From Planctomycetota bacterium (GTDB lineage Bacteria > Planctomycetota > UBA1135 > GCA-002686595), in contig JAIOPM010000032.1 of assembly GCA_021413885.1 (NCBI GenBank), positions 108,741 to 172,740 on the forward strand: 64,000 bases of DNA, read 5' to 3'. Below the pieces are notes generated by a model. The model saw only the letters and a program-made list of their open reading frames with translations, ran no database searches and was not told the DNA's origin. This document shows, piece by piece, positions 1 through 11,775 of the stretch; position 1 is the first letter of the stretch, and every line of letters begins with the position of its first letter. The translations under genes were made by a program, and so were the position numbers.

Positions 1-569
1 TTGTCGCGGCCGTACGCGTAGACGATCGTCGCGCGCGCGGTCGCGAGCGCGGCCGGCGTCATCGTCACGCGGCGCTTCGGCTTGTGCGCGACTTCGACGG
101 GCACGAGCGGACGCTCGGTCTCCTCGAACGCGGCCGAGCCCGGATGGATCGACGCAATGTGTCCGTCGAGACCGAGTTCGAACAGCATCACGTCGAAGCC
201 TTCGTCGGGCAGCTCTTCGGCGTAGCGTTCGGCGGCGAGTTCGACGTCGAGGCTCTCGGCCTCGATGCGATGGATCTGGTGCGGCCCGATGCGCAGGTTC
301 TTGAGCAAGATGAGCTGCGCCGCGCCGAAATGACTCGCCGGATGTCCCGGCGGCACGCTGCACTCGTCGGTGAAGAAGAACTCGACCTTCTCCCACTGCA
401 ACGAGAGTTCGACGAGGTCCTCGAAGATCGCGCGCGCGAACGAGCCGCCGGGCAACGCGACGAAACCCCAGTCGCGCGCGCGGATCGCGAGCTCGAGCTC
501 GCGCGCGGTCCGCAACGCGACCTTGCGCGCGAGATCCGCCGGATCGGCGGCGAGGACGAGCTCGGACAT
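1..569 (-). CDS. pgl: 6-phosphogluconolactonase, C-terminus cut by window edge
   Basis: Hydrolyses 6-phosphogluconolactone to 6-phosphogluconate in the oxidative pentose phosphate pathway (cytoplasm). About 189 codons are visible from ATG 569-567 to the window edge. Family landmarks in order: PGGSFARAIF near residue 38, FFTDECSVPPGHPASHFG near 60, then LGLDGHIASIHPG with the catalytic-type His, then KRRVTMTPAAL. These fit DevB/Pgl better than glucosamine-6-phosphate deaminase, which has FNMDEY and HIAFNEP. The start lies 17 bases after the aconitase stop, so the two are probably cotranscribed. Oddity: the usual DER motif reads DEC, which removes a strongly conserved Arg. The family call is firm; activity is less certain. 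Confidence 0.85.
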   Translation of the reverse strand, partial: MSELVLAADPADLARKVALRTARELELAIRARDWGFVALPGGSFARAIFEDLVELSLQWEKVEFFFTDECSVPPGHPASHFGAAQLILLKNLRIGPHQIHRIEAESLDVELAAERYAEELPDEGFDVMLFELGLDGHIASIHPGSAAFEETERPLVPVEVAHKPKRRVTMTPAALATARATIVYAYGRD

Positions 570-586
570 GGCCGACGCGCTGCGTT

Positions 587-3370
<2,784 letters not shown>

Positions 3371-3483
3371 GGGGAGCTCCAGTTCGCTTGTGAAGGGCGA
3401 GGATCCTACTCGACGGGGCCCGCCTCCGCCCGCGCGGAGGTCGAGCCCCGTAGAGTCCGCGGCGAGCGCCGACGGCCGTTCGC

Positions 3484-4479
3484 TCAGCCCTCGGAATGCC
3501 AGGAGCCTTCGAACGCCGGGCGCGCGCCCTTGCGCAGCAGCAACTTGCCGCCGACCGGATCACGCGTCGGCAGGTAGAAGCGATCGATGCGACCTTCCAA
3601 CGTCATCGCCAAGTCGAGCGCGAACGCCGGATCGCCGATGTGCCACGAGTGCGCGAACGTGCCGAAGAACGTCGCCTTCTTGGGGTCGATCGTCTGGAAG
3701 TAGCGCGAGCAATCGACGTCGACCGCCTTCGAGTGCGCATCGACAGGCAACCCGACGCGTCCGGCGCGCGGCGCGACGCCGAGGCGCTTCGCGTTCGAGA
3801 TCGCGAGCACGTGATCGAAGCCGTTGGCGTAGTTCGTCAGCCGCATCGAGCGCGCGAACATCGGCCGCGCCCACTGCGAGTCCGCCGCGAGCGACGACGA
3901 CGACACGTCGCCGCCGATGAACGCGACTTGGGCAACGCGCCAGTCGCTCTTGAAGAGCGCACCGTGCTTCTCCGCCTCCGCGAACGCCTCCATGATCACG
4001 TATGCGCCGGTGCTGTGACCGATCAGGTGGATGTTGGTCTGGCAACCCGCGGCCTGACCGCGCGCGAGCACCGAGATCCCGCCGGTGACCATCGCTTGCG
4101 CGACTTCCGCGGCGTCCTGACGATCCTCGTAGTAGTTGAGGGTCGAATCACCGCTCGGCCAGTCGAAGGAGATCACGATCCCCTTCCAACCGACGTTCTG
4201 CATGTCTTTCTGCAAGCGCATCTGGCGCCTGCGGATCACGTCGGCGTCGTTGTTGTAGCCGTGCACGAAGATCAGCACGTCGCCGCTCTTGCCGATCGTC
4301 TGGTCGGCCATGCCGTCGGCGATGTCGCGCACTTCGGTGACCCATTGTTCGACGGGGAGCGCGTGCTCGGGCGCCGCCAGGGTCTTCGCGGGCACCTTCA
4401 GGTAGCGCAGCTTGCCGGGCTCGGCGACGAACGCGCCTTTGCTGACGTCACGGGCACAGATCACGTATTGGTCGGCCAA
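3484..4479 (-). CDS. DUF900-type alpha/beta hydrolase
   Basis: Probable serine esterase or hydrolase of the DUF900 (PF05990) alpha/beta-hydrolase group; substrate unknown. Visible are the oxyanion-side HGYNNDADV, the strand WPSGDSTLNYY, and the nucleophile elbow GHSTG with Ser about residue 156. I chose the TTG start at 4479 because AGGAGA sits five bases upstream and family similarity begins there. An in-frame ATG at 4545 would add 22 Pro/Ser-rich residues of no recognisable origin. No signal peptide is seen. The gene follows a separate 110-base gap from aconitase on the same strand. Confidence 0.8.
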   Translation of the reverse strand: MADQYVICARDVSKGAFVAEPGKLRYLKVPAKTLAAPEHALPVEQWVTEVRDIADGMADQTIGKSGDVLIFVHGYNNDADVIRRRQMRLQKDMQNVGWKGIVISFDWPSGDSTLNYYEDRQDAAEVAQAMVTGGISVLARGQAAGCQTNIHLIGHSTGAYVIMEAFAEAEKHGALFKSDWRVAQVAFIGGDVSSSSLAADSQWARPMFARSMRLTNYANGFDHVLAISNAKRLGVAPRAGRVGLPVDAHSKAVDVDCSRYFQTIDPKKATFFGTFAHSWHIGDPAFALDLAMTLEGRIDRFYLPTRDPVGGKLLLRKGARPAFEGSWHSEG

Positions 4480-4672
4480 AGTCTTCTCCTGCGAACGCGG
4501 AACGGATGGGGGCGGACACGTTAGCGGAGGGACGGACGCGGGCAATCAGCACGCGCCTCGTCGAGAATCTCGGCCGTCGCTCGCCCCGGATTCCGGTCGA
4601 GCCGTCGACGGACGACATGGAGCAGCTCCTTCCACGGCCCAGGTCGCGACGCTAGGATCCCCGCCCTCGTTC

Positions 4673-4748
4673 GGGGGCTTAGCTCAGCTGGTAGAGCGTC
4701 GCGTTCGCAATGCGAAGGTCGAGGGTTCGACTCCCTTAGCCTCCACCA
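4673..4748 (+). tRNA. tRNA-Ala (anticodon CGC)
   Basis: A 76-base cloverleaf folds completely: acceptor stem GGGGGCT with AGCCTCC, D stem GCTC/GAGC, anticodon loop TTCGCAA (anticodon CGC), T loop TTCGACT. The acceptor has the G3-U70 wobble pair that is the identity element of alanine tRNA. CCA is encoded at 4746-4748. Confidence 0.97.
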
Positions 4749-4757
4749 CCGATCAGG

Positions 4758-4786
4758 ACGGGCCCGGGCCTCGAGCTCGGGCCCGT
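4758..4786 (+). terminator. Hairpin after tRNA-Ala
   Basis: Ten bases after the tRNA, ACGGGCCCG and CGGGCCCGT form a near-perfect GC-rich stem around a short loop, followed by TTCGCCGTT. The U-tract is weak, as usual in very GC-rich genomes. Probably the tRNA terminator. Confidence 0.55.
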
Positions 4787-4865
4787 TCGCCGTTCGGGCG
4801 TCCCGCGACTCGACCGACTCCCGCGCAAATGTCCATCGGCTCGTTTCCGACGTGCTGAGCAGGCC

Positions 4866-5549
4866 CTAGCCGGTTCGACGGACGAACGCGCCCTCGTAGA
4901 TCACGGGCGGACCGCCGACGCGGATTTCGCCCGGTCGCGGAACGTTGTACTCCGTCAGCGGCCCAGACGCGTCATGGGCGAAGCCCGCGCGCGCGAGCTC
5001 GGTGACGATCTCGTCCTCGGTGAGGAAGCACTGCGGCTCGCCGTTCCAGGACGAGAACGCGAACGTCTCGCCCGGATCGGGCTGCGCGCCGGGTGCAAGC
5101 GTCCGGCGCGAGAACGTGAAGAGGAAGAGCCCCGCACCGGGCCGCGCAACGCGCGACGCTTCCGCAACCGCCGCGCGGAACTCCTCGCCCGACCGAGCGA
5201 GGTTCCAAATGCCGTGCGCGACGACGAGATCGAACACGGCATCACGGAACGGCAGCGGCCTCATCGGCGCCCGCACGAGTCCGATCGCGGTCGAGTCGGA
5301 CGCGGCGCGGACGCGGACCATGGCGGCGTCGAGCATCGGCACCGAGAGATCCGTCCCCACGACGCGCAGCCCCAGCGACGCGAGCGGGATCGCGTTGCGT
5401 GCGGCGCCGCACCCGATGTCGAGACAGAGGGCTCGTCGAGACGGATCGACGAACCGTGACGCGAACGCGAGCAGCTGCAGGTTCGGTGGACTGGCAGTGA
5501 AGCTGGCCACGGTGCGCGGATCTCGCCAGCGCGGGCTCGGGCCGCTCAT
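4866..5549 (-). CDS. Class I SAM-dependent methyltransferase
   Basis: A 227-residue soluble protein with the Rossmann methyltransferase core. Motif I is LDIGCGAARNAIPLA near residue 41, an acidic end of strand 2 follows in VVGTDLSVPML, and the post-II strand is FDLVVAHGIWNL. This is the Methyltransf_11/25 type, acting on a small molecule or an unknown acceptor. It is convergent with the tRNA-Ala unit and divergent from the cupin gene at 5666, so the 116-base gap between them should hold both promoters. Substrate not predictable. Confidence 0.85.
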   Translation of the reverse strand: MSGPSPRWRDPRTVASFTASPPNLQLLAFASRFVDPSRRALCLDIGCGAARNAIPLASLGLRVVGTDLSVPMLDAAMVRVRAASDSTAIGLVRAPMRPLPFRDAVFDLVVAHGIWNLARSGEEFRAAVAEASRVARPGAGLFLFTFSRRTLAPGAQPDPGETFAFSSWNGEPQCFLTEDEIVTELARAGFAHDASGPLTEYNVPRPGEIRVGGPPVIYEGAFVRRTG

Positions 5550-5665
5550 CTCGTCCCTTTCACGAGCGCCTACGTTACCTCGCCCGGCTCGCGCCGCGCT
5601 GGACCTCCGTCACTCCCGCGACGAGCCGACGTGTAGACTCGTTCGCGTAGGGAAGGACGTTGCCC

Positions 5666-6016
5666 ATGAAGACCAGCGCTGCAGACGTGAACGCTCCCGG
5701 CTCTCCGCAGTTGCTGCGGCTTGCGGAGTTCGCCGCCTATCAAGACGGTTCGATCGTGAGCCGCCAGCTGCTCAAGAAGGACGTGGGCAATGTGACGCTC
5801 TTCGCGTTCGCGGCGGGTCAGGGGCTCTCGGAGCACACGGCCCCGTTCGACGCGCTCGTGCACGTGATCGACGGCGAGGCGAAGGTCGTGATCGCAGGTC
5901 AGCCGTTCCGGCTCTCGGCAGGGGACGCGATCGTGATGCCCGCGAACCGACCGCATGCGCTCGAGGCCGTGACGCCGTTCCGCATGCTGCTCACGATGAT
6001 CCGCTCGCCCGCGTGA
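5666..6016 (+). CDS. Small cupin-domain protein
   Basis: A 116-residue single cupin. A beta-barrel core runs from about residue 35 to the end, with motif 1 in GLSEHTAPFDALVHVIDGEA (one His, no classical HxH) and motif 2 in LSAGDAIVMPANRPHALEAV (His). These small cupins often bind a metal or sense small molecules; the function here is unknown. ATG 5666 is chosen because GGAAGGA at 5651-5657 is correctly spaced from it. A TTG six bases earlier is too close to the ribosome binding site. Single gene, divergent from the methyltransferase. Confidence 0.8.
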   Translation: MKTSAADVNAPGSPQLLRLAEFAAYQDGSIVSRQLLKKDVGNVTLFAFAAGQGLSEHTAPFDALVHVIDGEAKVVIAGQPFRLSAGDAIVMPANRPHALEAVTPFRMLLTMIRSPA

Positions 6017-6097
6017 TCGCGGACCCACGCGCTGCCCGATGCCGGACTGGCGAACGCTCCCCGTTCGGTGGGTAAGACGTCCCGGCCTTCGACCCGC

Positions 6098-6676
6098 TCA
6101 GCGCGTCGTCGCGGCGCGCACCTTCGCCTTCGGGACCGGCGGCTCGCCGCCGCGGTGCGCGAGACGTTGGAGGTGCGCGGTCAGCAGCATCGACGTCACC
6201 ACCGCGCCGCCGAAGACGTAGATGCCGTACTCGGGCGTCACGTCGGCGACGGGGCCGAGCTTCGCCGCGACGATCAGGACGGCGACGATGTAGACGTCGA
6301 GCATCGACCACTTGCCCAGCGTCTCGAGGCGATGCAGCGTGCGCTCGCGTTGCCCGGGATCCATCTTGCCGAACCAGATCCAGAACAAGAGCGCGAGCTT
6401 CGCGATCGGGAACGCGACCGACCAGAAGAAGACGATCGCCGCGAGCAGGAACTGGCCGTCGCCCCACAGACCAAACACGCCGGTCGCGACCGAGTACTCG
6501 TTCTCCCAGAAGATCATCTTCTCGATCTTCAGCAGCGGAACGTAGAGCCCGAACGCGAGCAGGATGCTGACCGCTAGCAGCGCGAGCGGTTCGCCGAGAC
6601 GACGCGGGTGGATCTCGCGCAGCGAGTAGTAAGGGCCGCTCGGAGCGTCGCCCTTCCGGTCCTTGGCTTCATCCAT
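6098..6676 (-). CDS. PqiA-family integral membrane protein
   Basis: 192 residues with four predicted membrane helices: LLAVSILLAFGLYVPLL, then FLLAAIVFFWSVAFPIAKLA, then a pair near residues 125-165. The conserved GKWSMLDVYIVAVL segment is typical of paraquat-inducible protein A (PF04403), which works with MCE-type lipid-transport systems in envelope maintenance. No MCE (PqiB) partner is adjacent. ATG 6676 overlaps the last eight bases of RNase D; a GTG nine bases upstream is an alternative start. Single PqiA domain, half the length of E. coli PqiA. Confidence 0.8.
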   Translation of the reverse strand: MDEAKDRKGDAPSGPYYSLREIHPRRLGEPLALLAVSILLAFGLYVPLLKIEKMIFWENEYSVATGVFGLWGDGQFLLAAIVFFWSVAFPIAKLALLFWIWFGKMDPGQRERTLHRLETLGKWSMLDVYIVAVLIVAAKLGPVADVTPEYGIYVFGGAVVTSMLLTAHLQRLAHRGGEPPVPKAKVRAATTR

Positions 6677-7892
6677 TTCGGCCACGGCGAATCACGCGTC
6701 GGGCGCTCTTCGGCAAGCCCTGACTCTCGAACTCGCGCAGCGTAGCGTCGATCCGCGCCACGATCTCCTCGCCGAACGCTTGCGCCTGCCAGGGCTGGAT
6801 GCCGTCGACGCGGTCGAGTTCGGCGCGCGTGCGCGGCTTCTTCTCGGCGAGGCGCAAGAGCCCGTGGCGATTGAGGACCAACGACGCGTCGTAGCCTTCG
6901 ACCCTCGCGCGTTCGGTGCGCCACAGCTTCAGGCGTTCGTGGAGCTCGAAGTCGGTGTCCGAAAGACCGCTGGTCCCGTCCTTCGCGGGCAACGTCGGCG
7001 CCCGACGCAACGGCCCGAGTTCCTTCGCGCGAGCGAGCGCATCGAGCACCGCGTCGCCGAGTTTGCGCGCTTGGCGCGGCGAGAAGCCGGGCACGCCGGA
7101 GAGTTCGCGCAAGCTGCGCGGGCGGCGGCGCGCGATCTCGATCAACACTTCGTTGTTCAGGATCTTGAACGGCGGCAAGTCCGCGGCGTCGGCGGAACGA
7201 TGGCGCAGGACGAAGAGCTCGCGCAACGCCTGTTGCCCGTCGGGATCGAGCGCACGCGCGCCCTTCAGACGACCGTACTCGTCGGGATTGAACTCGGGTT
7301 GCGGCGGGACGAGCTGCTCGAGCCGCGCGCACTCGCCGTCGACGATCATCGTGCGTTGCTTCGAGGCGAGCTCGAGACGTTGCTCGTGCATCAACGGGAT
7401 CAAGTAGTGCGTGTCGAGCCGCGCGTAGCTCAGTTGATCGTCGGTCAACGGTCGCGCGCCCCAGTTCGAACGCTGCAGCGACTTGTCGAGCTCGACGCCG
7501 AAGTGGTTCTTCAACACCGTCGCGAGCCCCGGATTCGGTTCGCCGAGCGCCGCCGCCGCGACGCGCGTGTCGAAGAGCTGCTTGAACTCGAAGCGGAAGC
7601 CGCGCTTCAACATCAGGATGTCGTACTCGCCGTCGTGGAAGACCTTGAGTTTTTTCGGATCGGCGAACATGCGGCCGAGCGGTTCGAGCTCGATCTGCGC
7701 GAGCGGGTCGATCAAGTAGTCGGACTCGCCGACCGTCATCTGCACGAGGCACACGCGCTCGTGGAAGTTGAAGAACGAGTTCGCCTCGGTGTCGACGGCG
7801 ATCTCCTTCGCGCGGTCGAGGTCGACCAAGAGCCGCTCCATCGCCCGCGCCTCCTGCACCAAGACCGGCGGCGTCAGTTCGGGCGTCGTCAT
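6669..7892 (-). CDS. rnd: Ribonuclease D
   Basis: A 3'-5' exoribonuclease that trims tRNA and other stable RNA ends. The DEDDy residues are visible: D34 and E36 in AVDTEANSF, D91 in HDGEYDIL, and Y156-x3-D160 in SYARLDTHYL. Two HRDC-like helical regions follow, near 225-300 and 315-385. The 407-residue length is normal. The gene overlaps the PqiA gene by eight bases, suggesting coupling. The ATG start is followed directly by the family N-terminus. Confidence 0.93.
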   Translation of the reverse strand: MTTPELTPPVLVQEARAMERLLVDLDRAKEIAVDTEANSFFNFHERVCLVQMTVGESDYLIDPLAQIELEPLGRMFADPKKLKVFHDGEYDILMLKRGFRFEFKQLFDTRVAAAALGEPNPGLATVLKNHFGVELDKSLQRSNWGARPLTDDQLSYARLDTHYLIPLMHEQRLELASKQRTMIVDGECARLEQLVPPQPEFNPDEYGRLKGARALDPDGQQALRELFVLRHRSADAADLPPFKILNNEVLIEIARRRPRSLRELSGVPGFSPRQARKLGDAVLDALARAKELGPLRRAPTLPAKDGTSGLSDTDFELHERLKLWRTERARVEGYDASLVLNRHGLLRLAEKKPRTRAELDRVDGIQPWQAQAFGEEIVARIDATLREFESQGLPKSARRVIRRGRNG

Positions 7893-8022
7893 CGTCGGCT
7901 GGCAGCGTGGGGTTTCGAGGTTGCGCGGGTGAGCCGCGCCAGACTACCGGGCTTCGGCGCCCCGGCAAGGCGGCCGAAATGGCCGACGGCCCCGCATCGT
8001 CGCGGAGCCGTCGGTGTGCGGG

Positions 8023-8099
8023 TGGCGAGGATGACGGGACTCGAACCCGCAACCTCTGCCGTGACAGGGCAGCGCTCTAACCAATTGAGCTACATCCCC
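8023..8099 (-). tRNA. tRNA-Asp (anticodon GTC)
   Basis: On the minus strand 77 bases fold as a complete cloverleaf: acceptor GGGGATG paired with CATCCTC (one G-U), D arm GCTC-AATTGGTTA-GAGC, anticodon loop CTGTCAC (anticodon GTC), T arm GCGGG-TTCGAGT-CCCGT, discriminator G and encoded CCA. Confidence 0.97.
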
Positions 8100-8162
8100 G
8101 CAGTTGGGGGCGGGGACTTTAGCGAGCCGAGCGAGCTTCGCCAACTCCCGTCTGCTTGGTTT

Positions 8163-10772
8163 CTAGCCGGGCGCGCGAACCGCTGCCGCGACGCTCATCC
8201 GCCGGATCCTGGAGATCGGGTAGAGGGCGGCGAGCAGGGTGACGACGACCGCCCCGACCCACGCGAACGCGAGGTGCGGCCCCGGACCGGCGACCGGCAA
8301 CGGCAGGCCGGAGATCACCACGAGCGACCGCACGATCACCGGCGTCACCGCCCAGCCGAGCAGGGCGCCGAGGGCGCCGCCGACCGCGCCGATCACCGCC
8401 GCCTCGAGCAGGATCGAACCCGAGATCTGATGGAGGCTCGCGCCGAGCGCCTTGAGCACGCCGAGTTCCTTCGCGCGTTCGAGCGCGGAGAGCAACTGAC
8501 CGTTGAGGACGCCGATCGCCGCGAGCGCGATCGTCAGCCCGACGATCACGTCGAAGAGCACGAAGTCGCGCGCGATGTCGGTGGTTTGCCACGTGTAGAT
8601 CGACGGACCGCTCTCGACCGAAACCTGCGCGTTCGGAAGGAACTCGCCGATCGCGGCGCGGATCATCGGCTCCATGTCGCGCGGCGCGACGCCCGGCCGC
8701 AGACGGACCGCGATCGAATCGACGGTCGCGTCGTCGATGCAGAAGATCTTCTTCGTGTGCCGGTCGGACGTGACGGCGTAGAGCCGCTCGTCGGGATGCG
8801 GGAAGTAGCCGTACTCGTCCGAGATCGCGACGATCGGCCAACTCTGGACGTCGCCGCGCGACGGCGAGACGTGGATGAAGTCGCCGACTTCATACTTCTG
8901 TTGGCCGGCGAGACGCTTCGAGACGATGACGCCGTTCTCGCGGCGCATCTTCTCCATCAGGATCGGTTGCGTGCGACACGGGCCGTACTGCGCGAGCTCC
9001 TCGGTGCGCAATCCGAGCAACAGGAACGGCACGTACGTGCGCGAGTCGCCGGGCTCGACGCCGAGCACGTCGGGATAGCGGTGCAGATGCTTCGCGAGCG
9101 CGTCGAAGTCGACGCCCGGCAAGTTGCGCACGAAGACCTTGTCGTAGAAGGCCTCGCGGCCCCAGACCGCGATCTCGCTCTCGAGGCTGCGCGTCATGCC
9201 GCGCAAGCCGACGTAGCCCGAAGTTACTAACGCCATCGCTGCGACCGACGTCGCGATCCGCGTCGGGTTCTGCAAGAGCGAGCGCGCGGCGAACATGCCC
9301 GAGAACGGCCACACGAGTTCGAACGGCCCCGCGAGGCGCGCGCAGACCCAAGCGACGAGAGCGGGCGCGATCAACGGCACGCTGATGAACAACGCGACCA
9401 CGCCGAGGCCCATCATCAACACGCCGACGAGTTCGGCCTGCGCCTCGCCGATCACCGGCACGAGTTGGAAGTAGACCAGCGGCAATACGACGGCGAGCAG
9501 CAGAAATGCGAGCCACTGGAACCCGCGCGAGACGCTCGCTCCGCGCCGCGCATCGTCGCCGCGCAACGCCGCGACGACGTTCGCGCCGCGCGCGCGGACC
9601 AACGGATAGATCGAACCGACGAGCGCGATCGCGACGCCCGCGAACACGAGCGGCAGGATCGTGCGCCACGGCACGTCGAAGACCGAGATGTGCTCGCCCG
9701 CGCCAACGGTCGTGATGCCGTGCATCAGCAGGAAGCGCGCGCCGAGCAAACCGGCGACGAGCCCGACCAGTCCCCCGCCGCCGGCGATCAACGTCGCTTC
9801 GGCGAGGAACGCGCGTCCGATCTGCGCGCGCGTCGCGCCGAGTGCATTGAGCACGCCGATCTCGCGCACGCGCTCGACGAGCGACATCGAGAGCGTGTGG
9901 AAGATCACGTACAGCCCGAGCACCATCGCCAGCAATCCCGCGAAGCGCACGCCGTTGCGGAACGCGCGCTCGTCCGCGGCTTGGCCGACGATCACGCTCT
10001 TCTTGAGCTGATAGGACCACGCTTGGCCGAGGCTCGATTGCAGGTGCTCGAGATCGACCTGCGGATCCTTCTTCAGCCAATAACGCGTCTGGACGTGCGC
10101 GCCTTCGTAGAGCGAAGCGCCGTAGCGATAGTCGACGATGCAGACGTCGCCCGATGCCTTGCGCCCGAGCCCTTCGCGCGTCAACACGCCGACGACGACG
10201 CACGTCAACGGATCCGACGGTTGTGCGCCGAGACGTTCGCGATCGCGCCACTCGCCGTCGACGCACTCGCGCGCCGGCGCGCGCGCGGGGCGCGACACGA
10301 GCACCGAATCGCCGAGGTCGAGCGAGAGCCGCTCGGCGAGATTCTGGCCGAGCAACACTTCCGCGACGCGCGCACGCGAATCGATCAAGCGACCGAGCGA
10401 CACGCGCATCGCGCCGAGTTCGCCCGCGTGCTCGGCATCGAGCGCGACGAGATGGATGCGTTCGGGCCGATCGCCGGCGCGATCGCCGGGGATCAGCAAC
10501 GCGTCGCTCTGGAACGACGCGGTCACCGCCTTGACGCCGGGCACGCGCGCGAGCTCGGCCTTCGGATCGGTGACGAGACCCGACGGCGCGACCTCGATCT
10601 CGGCCTGCCAATCGGGATCGGCGGACAGCGAACGCCCGAGCACCGTGTTGTGGTCGAGCGTGAACACGCACACCGAAGTGGCGATGCCGACCGCGATGCC
10701 GAGCACCGAGAAGAACGTGCGACTCGGTTTGCCGAACAGGCTGCGATACGCGAGCGTCGTGGCGAGGCCCAT
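8163..10772 (-). CDS. FtsX-type ABC transporter permease
   Basis: An 869-residue permease of the MacB/LolC/FtsX class. One N-terminal helix (SVLGIAVGIATSVCVF) is followed by a periplasmic MacB-core-like region. A first FtsX block lies near 270-400 (LLAMVLGLYVIFHTLSMSLV and a following three-helix bundle), a second periplasmic region follows, and a C-terminal FtsX block lies near 745-865 (VIVGLTIALAAIGVLNGQLL). This double arrangement is typical of exporters that move lipids, lipoproteins or peptides by mechanotransmission. The start ATG shares its A with the stop TGA of the ATPase gene, so the two are translationally coupled. Substrate unknown. Confidence 0.88.
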   Translation of the reverse strand: MGLATTLAYRSLFGKPSRTFFSVLGIAVGIATSVCVFTLDHNTVLGRSLSADPDWQAEIEVAPSGLVTDPKAELARVPGVKAVTASFQSDALLIPGDRAGDRPERIHLVALDAEHAGELGAMRVSLGRLIDSRARVAEVLLGQNLAERLSLDLGDSVLVSRPARAPARECVDGEWRDRERLGAQPSDPLTCVVVGVLTREGLGRKASGDVCIVDYRYGASLYEGAHVQTRYWLKKDPQVDLEHLQSSLGQAWSYQLKKSVIVGQAADERAFRNGVRFAGLLAMVLGLYVIFHTLSMSLVERVREIGVLNALGATRAQIGRAFLAEATLIAGGGGLVGLVAGLLGARFLLMHGITTVGAGEHISVFDVPWRTILPLVFAGVAIALVGSIYPLVRARGANVVAALRGDDARRGASVSRGFQWLAFLLLAVVLPLVYFQLVPVIGEAQAELVGVLMMGLGVVALFISVPLIAPALVAWVCARLAGPFELVWPFSGMFAARSLLQNPTRIATSVAAMALVTSGYVGLRGMTRSLESEIAVWGREAFYDKVFVRNLPGVDFDALAKHLHRYPDVLGVEPGDSRTYVPFLLLGLRTEELAQYGPCRTQPILMEKMRRENGVIVSKRLAGQQKYEVGDFIHVSPSRGDVQSWPIVAISDEYGYFPHPDERLYAVTSDRHTKKIFCIDDATVDSIAVRLRPGVAPRDMEPMIRAAIGEFLPNAQVSVESGPSIYTWQTTDIARDFVLFDVIVGLTIALAAIGVLNGQLLSALERAKELGVLKALGASLHQISGSILLEAAVIGAVGGALGALLGWAVTPVIVRSLVVISGLPLPVAGPGPHLAFAWVGAVVVTLLAALYPISRIRRMSVAAAVRAPG

Positions 10773-11512
10773 CAGATCGCGAGCTCCGCGAGCGCCTCGT
10801 GGACGTCCTGCACTCCGATGCCCGGACCGCGCAAGGTCCGCGGCGAGAGTTCACCGTCGACCAGGAAGAGCACGCGATCCGCGAACGTCGCGTCGCGCGG
10901 GTTGTGCGTGACCAGCAAGACGGCGCGACGGTCTTCTTCGCACACGCGGCGCAGGAGCTGCATGATCTCGAGCCCCGCCTTCTGCGAGAGATTGCCGGTC
11001 GGCTCGTCGGCGAGGATCAGCGGCTGACCGCCGGCGAGCGCGCGAGCGATCGACACGCGCTGCATCTCGCCGCCGGAGAGTTGGTGCGGGAACGCGCCGC
11101 CGCGTTTCTCGAGGCCGACGCGCGAGAGCAACGAGTGCAGGTACGGTTCCTCGAGCGACGGACGTTTGCCGGCGATCGAGAGCGGCAGCCCGACGTTCTC
11201 GAGCACCGTCAAGTTGTTCAGCAGGTTGAAGAACTGGAAGACGTGCGCGATCGCGTCGCGGCGCAGGCGCGTGCGTTCGCTCTCGGCGAGCTTGCGCAGA
11301 TCCTTGCCGCGCAGCTCGATCGCGCCGGCTTGCGGCTGGTCGAGACCGGAGATCAGGTGCAGCAGCGTCGACTTGCCGGAACCGCTCGGCCCCATCACGC
11401 ACACGAACTCGCCTTCGTCGACGTGAAACGAAACTTGCCGCAGCACGGGCGAACTCCGGTCGCCTCCGTCGTGGAACTTGAAGAGATCGTCGACGCGCAG
11501 GATGTGGGCCAT
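10772..11512 (-). CDS. ABC transporter ATP-binding protein (MacB/LolD type)
   Basis: 246 residues forming the ATPase of the adjacent FtsX-type permease. Walker A GPSGSGKSTLL starts at residue 41. The Q-loop region, signature LSGGEMQR, Walker B LILADEPTG and the H-loop LLVTHNPRD are all present. The LolD/MacB-like wording DEPTGNLSQKAG groups it with lipoprotein and macrotide exporters. The start is the ATG at 11512, preceded by a G-rich ribosome binding stretch; an upstream in-frame ATG adds only non-family sequence. It shares one base with the permease start. Confidence 0.9.
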   Translation of the reverse strand: MAHILRVDDLFKFHDGGDRSSPVLRQVSFHVDEGEFVCVMGPSGSGKSTLLHLISGLDQPQAGAIELRGKDLRKLAESERTRLRRDAIAHVFQFFNLLNNLTVLENVGLPLSIAGKRPSLEEPYLHSLLSRVGLEKRGGAFPHQLSGGEMQRVSIARALAGGQPLILADEPTGNLSQKAGLEIMQLLRRVCEEDRRAVLLVTHNPRDATFADRVLFLVDGELSPRTLRGPGIGVQDVHEALAELAI

Positions 11513-11775
11513 CCCCCCACTGCACTCGCTCGCGGCACACGACGTCAAGCGCGCGCGTCGACACTTCGTCGCGCCGAAATCGCGTTCACGTGTTGCGTTT
11601 CGACGCGCCGCGACAAGCACAGGAGCGGCGCTCTACTTGTCGGCGCAAAGCGCTTTTCACCTGCGCCGCACGAGGTCACCGAGTCGAGTGCGGACGTCGT
11701 TCACGAGCGTCGCGGAGCCTTTGCGCGAGACGCGCGTTCCGTCGAGTCGAGTGCGTTCGTCGGCGCTCGCGCGCC
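11513..11775. other. Intergenic region between BufC and ABC ATPase genes
   Basis: 263 bases separating two minus-strand genes. It should hold the promoter of the ABC exporter unit and the transcription end of the buf operon. I see no strong hairpin and no RNA gene here; open frames through it are composition-driven. Confidence 0.4.

Noticed and set aside
6663..9230. 855-residue plus-strand open frame through RNase D, tRNA-Asp and the permease
   Set aside because: It runs over a tRNA and two well-supported minus-strand genes and has no recognisable domain.
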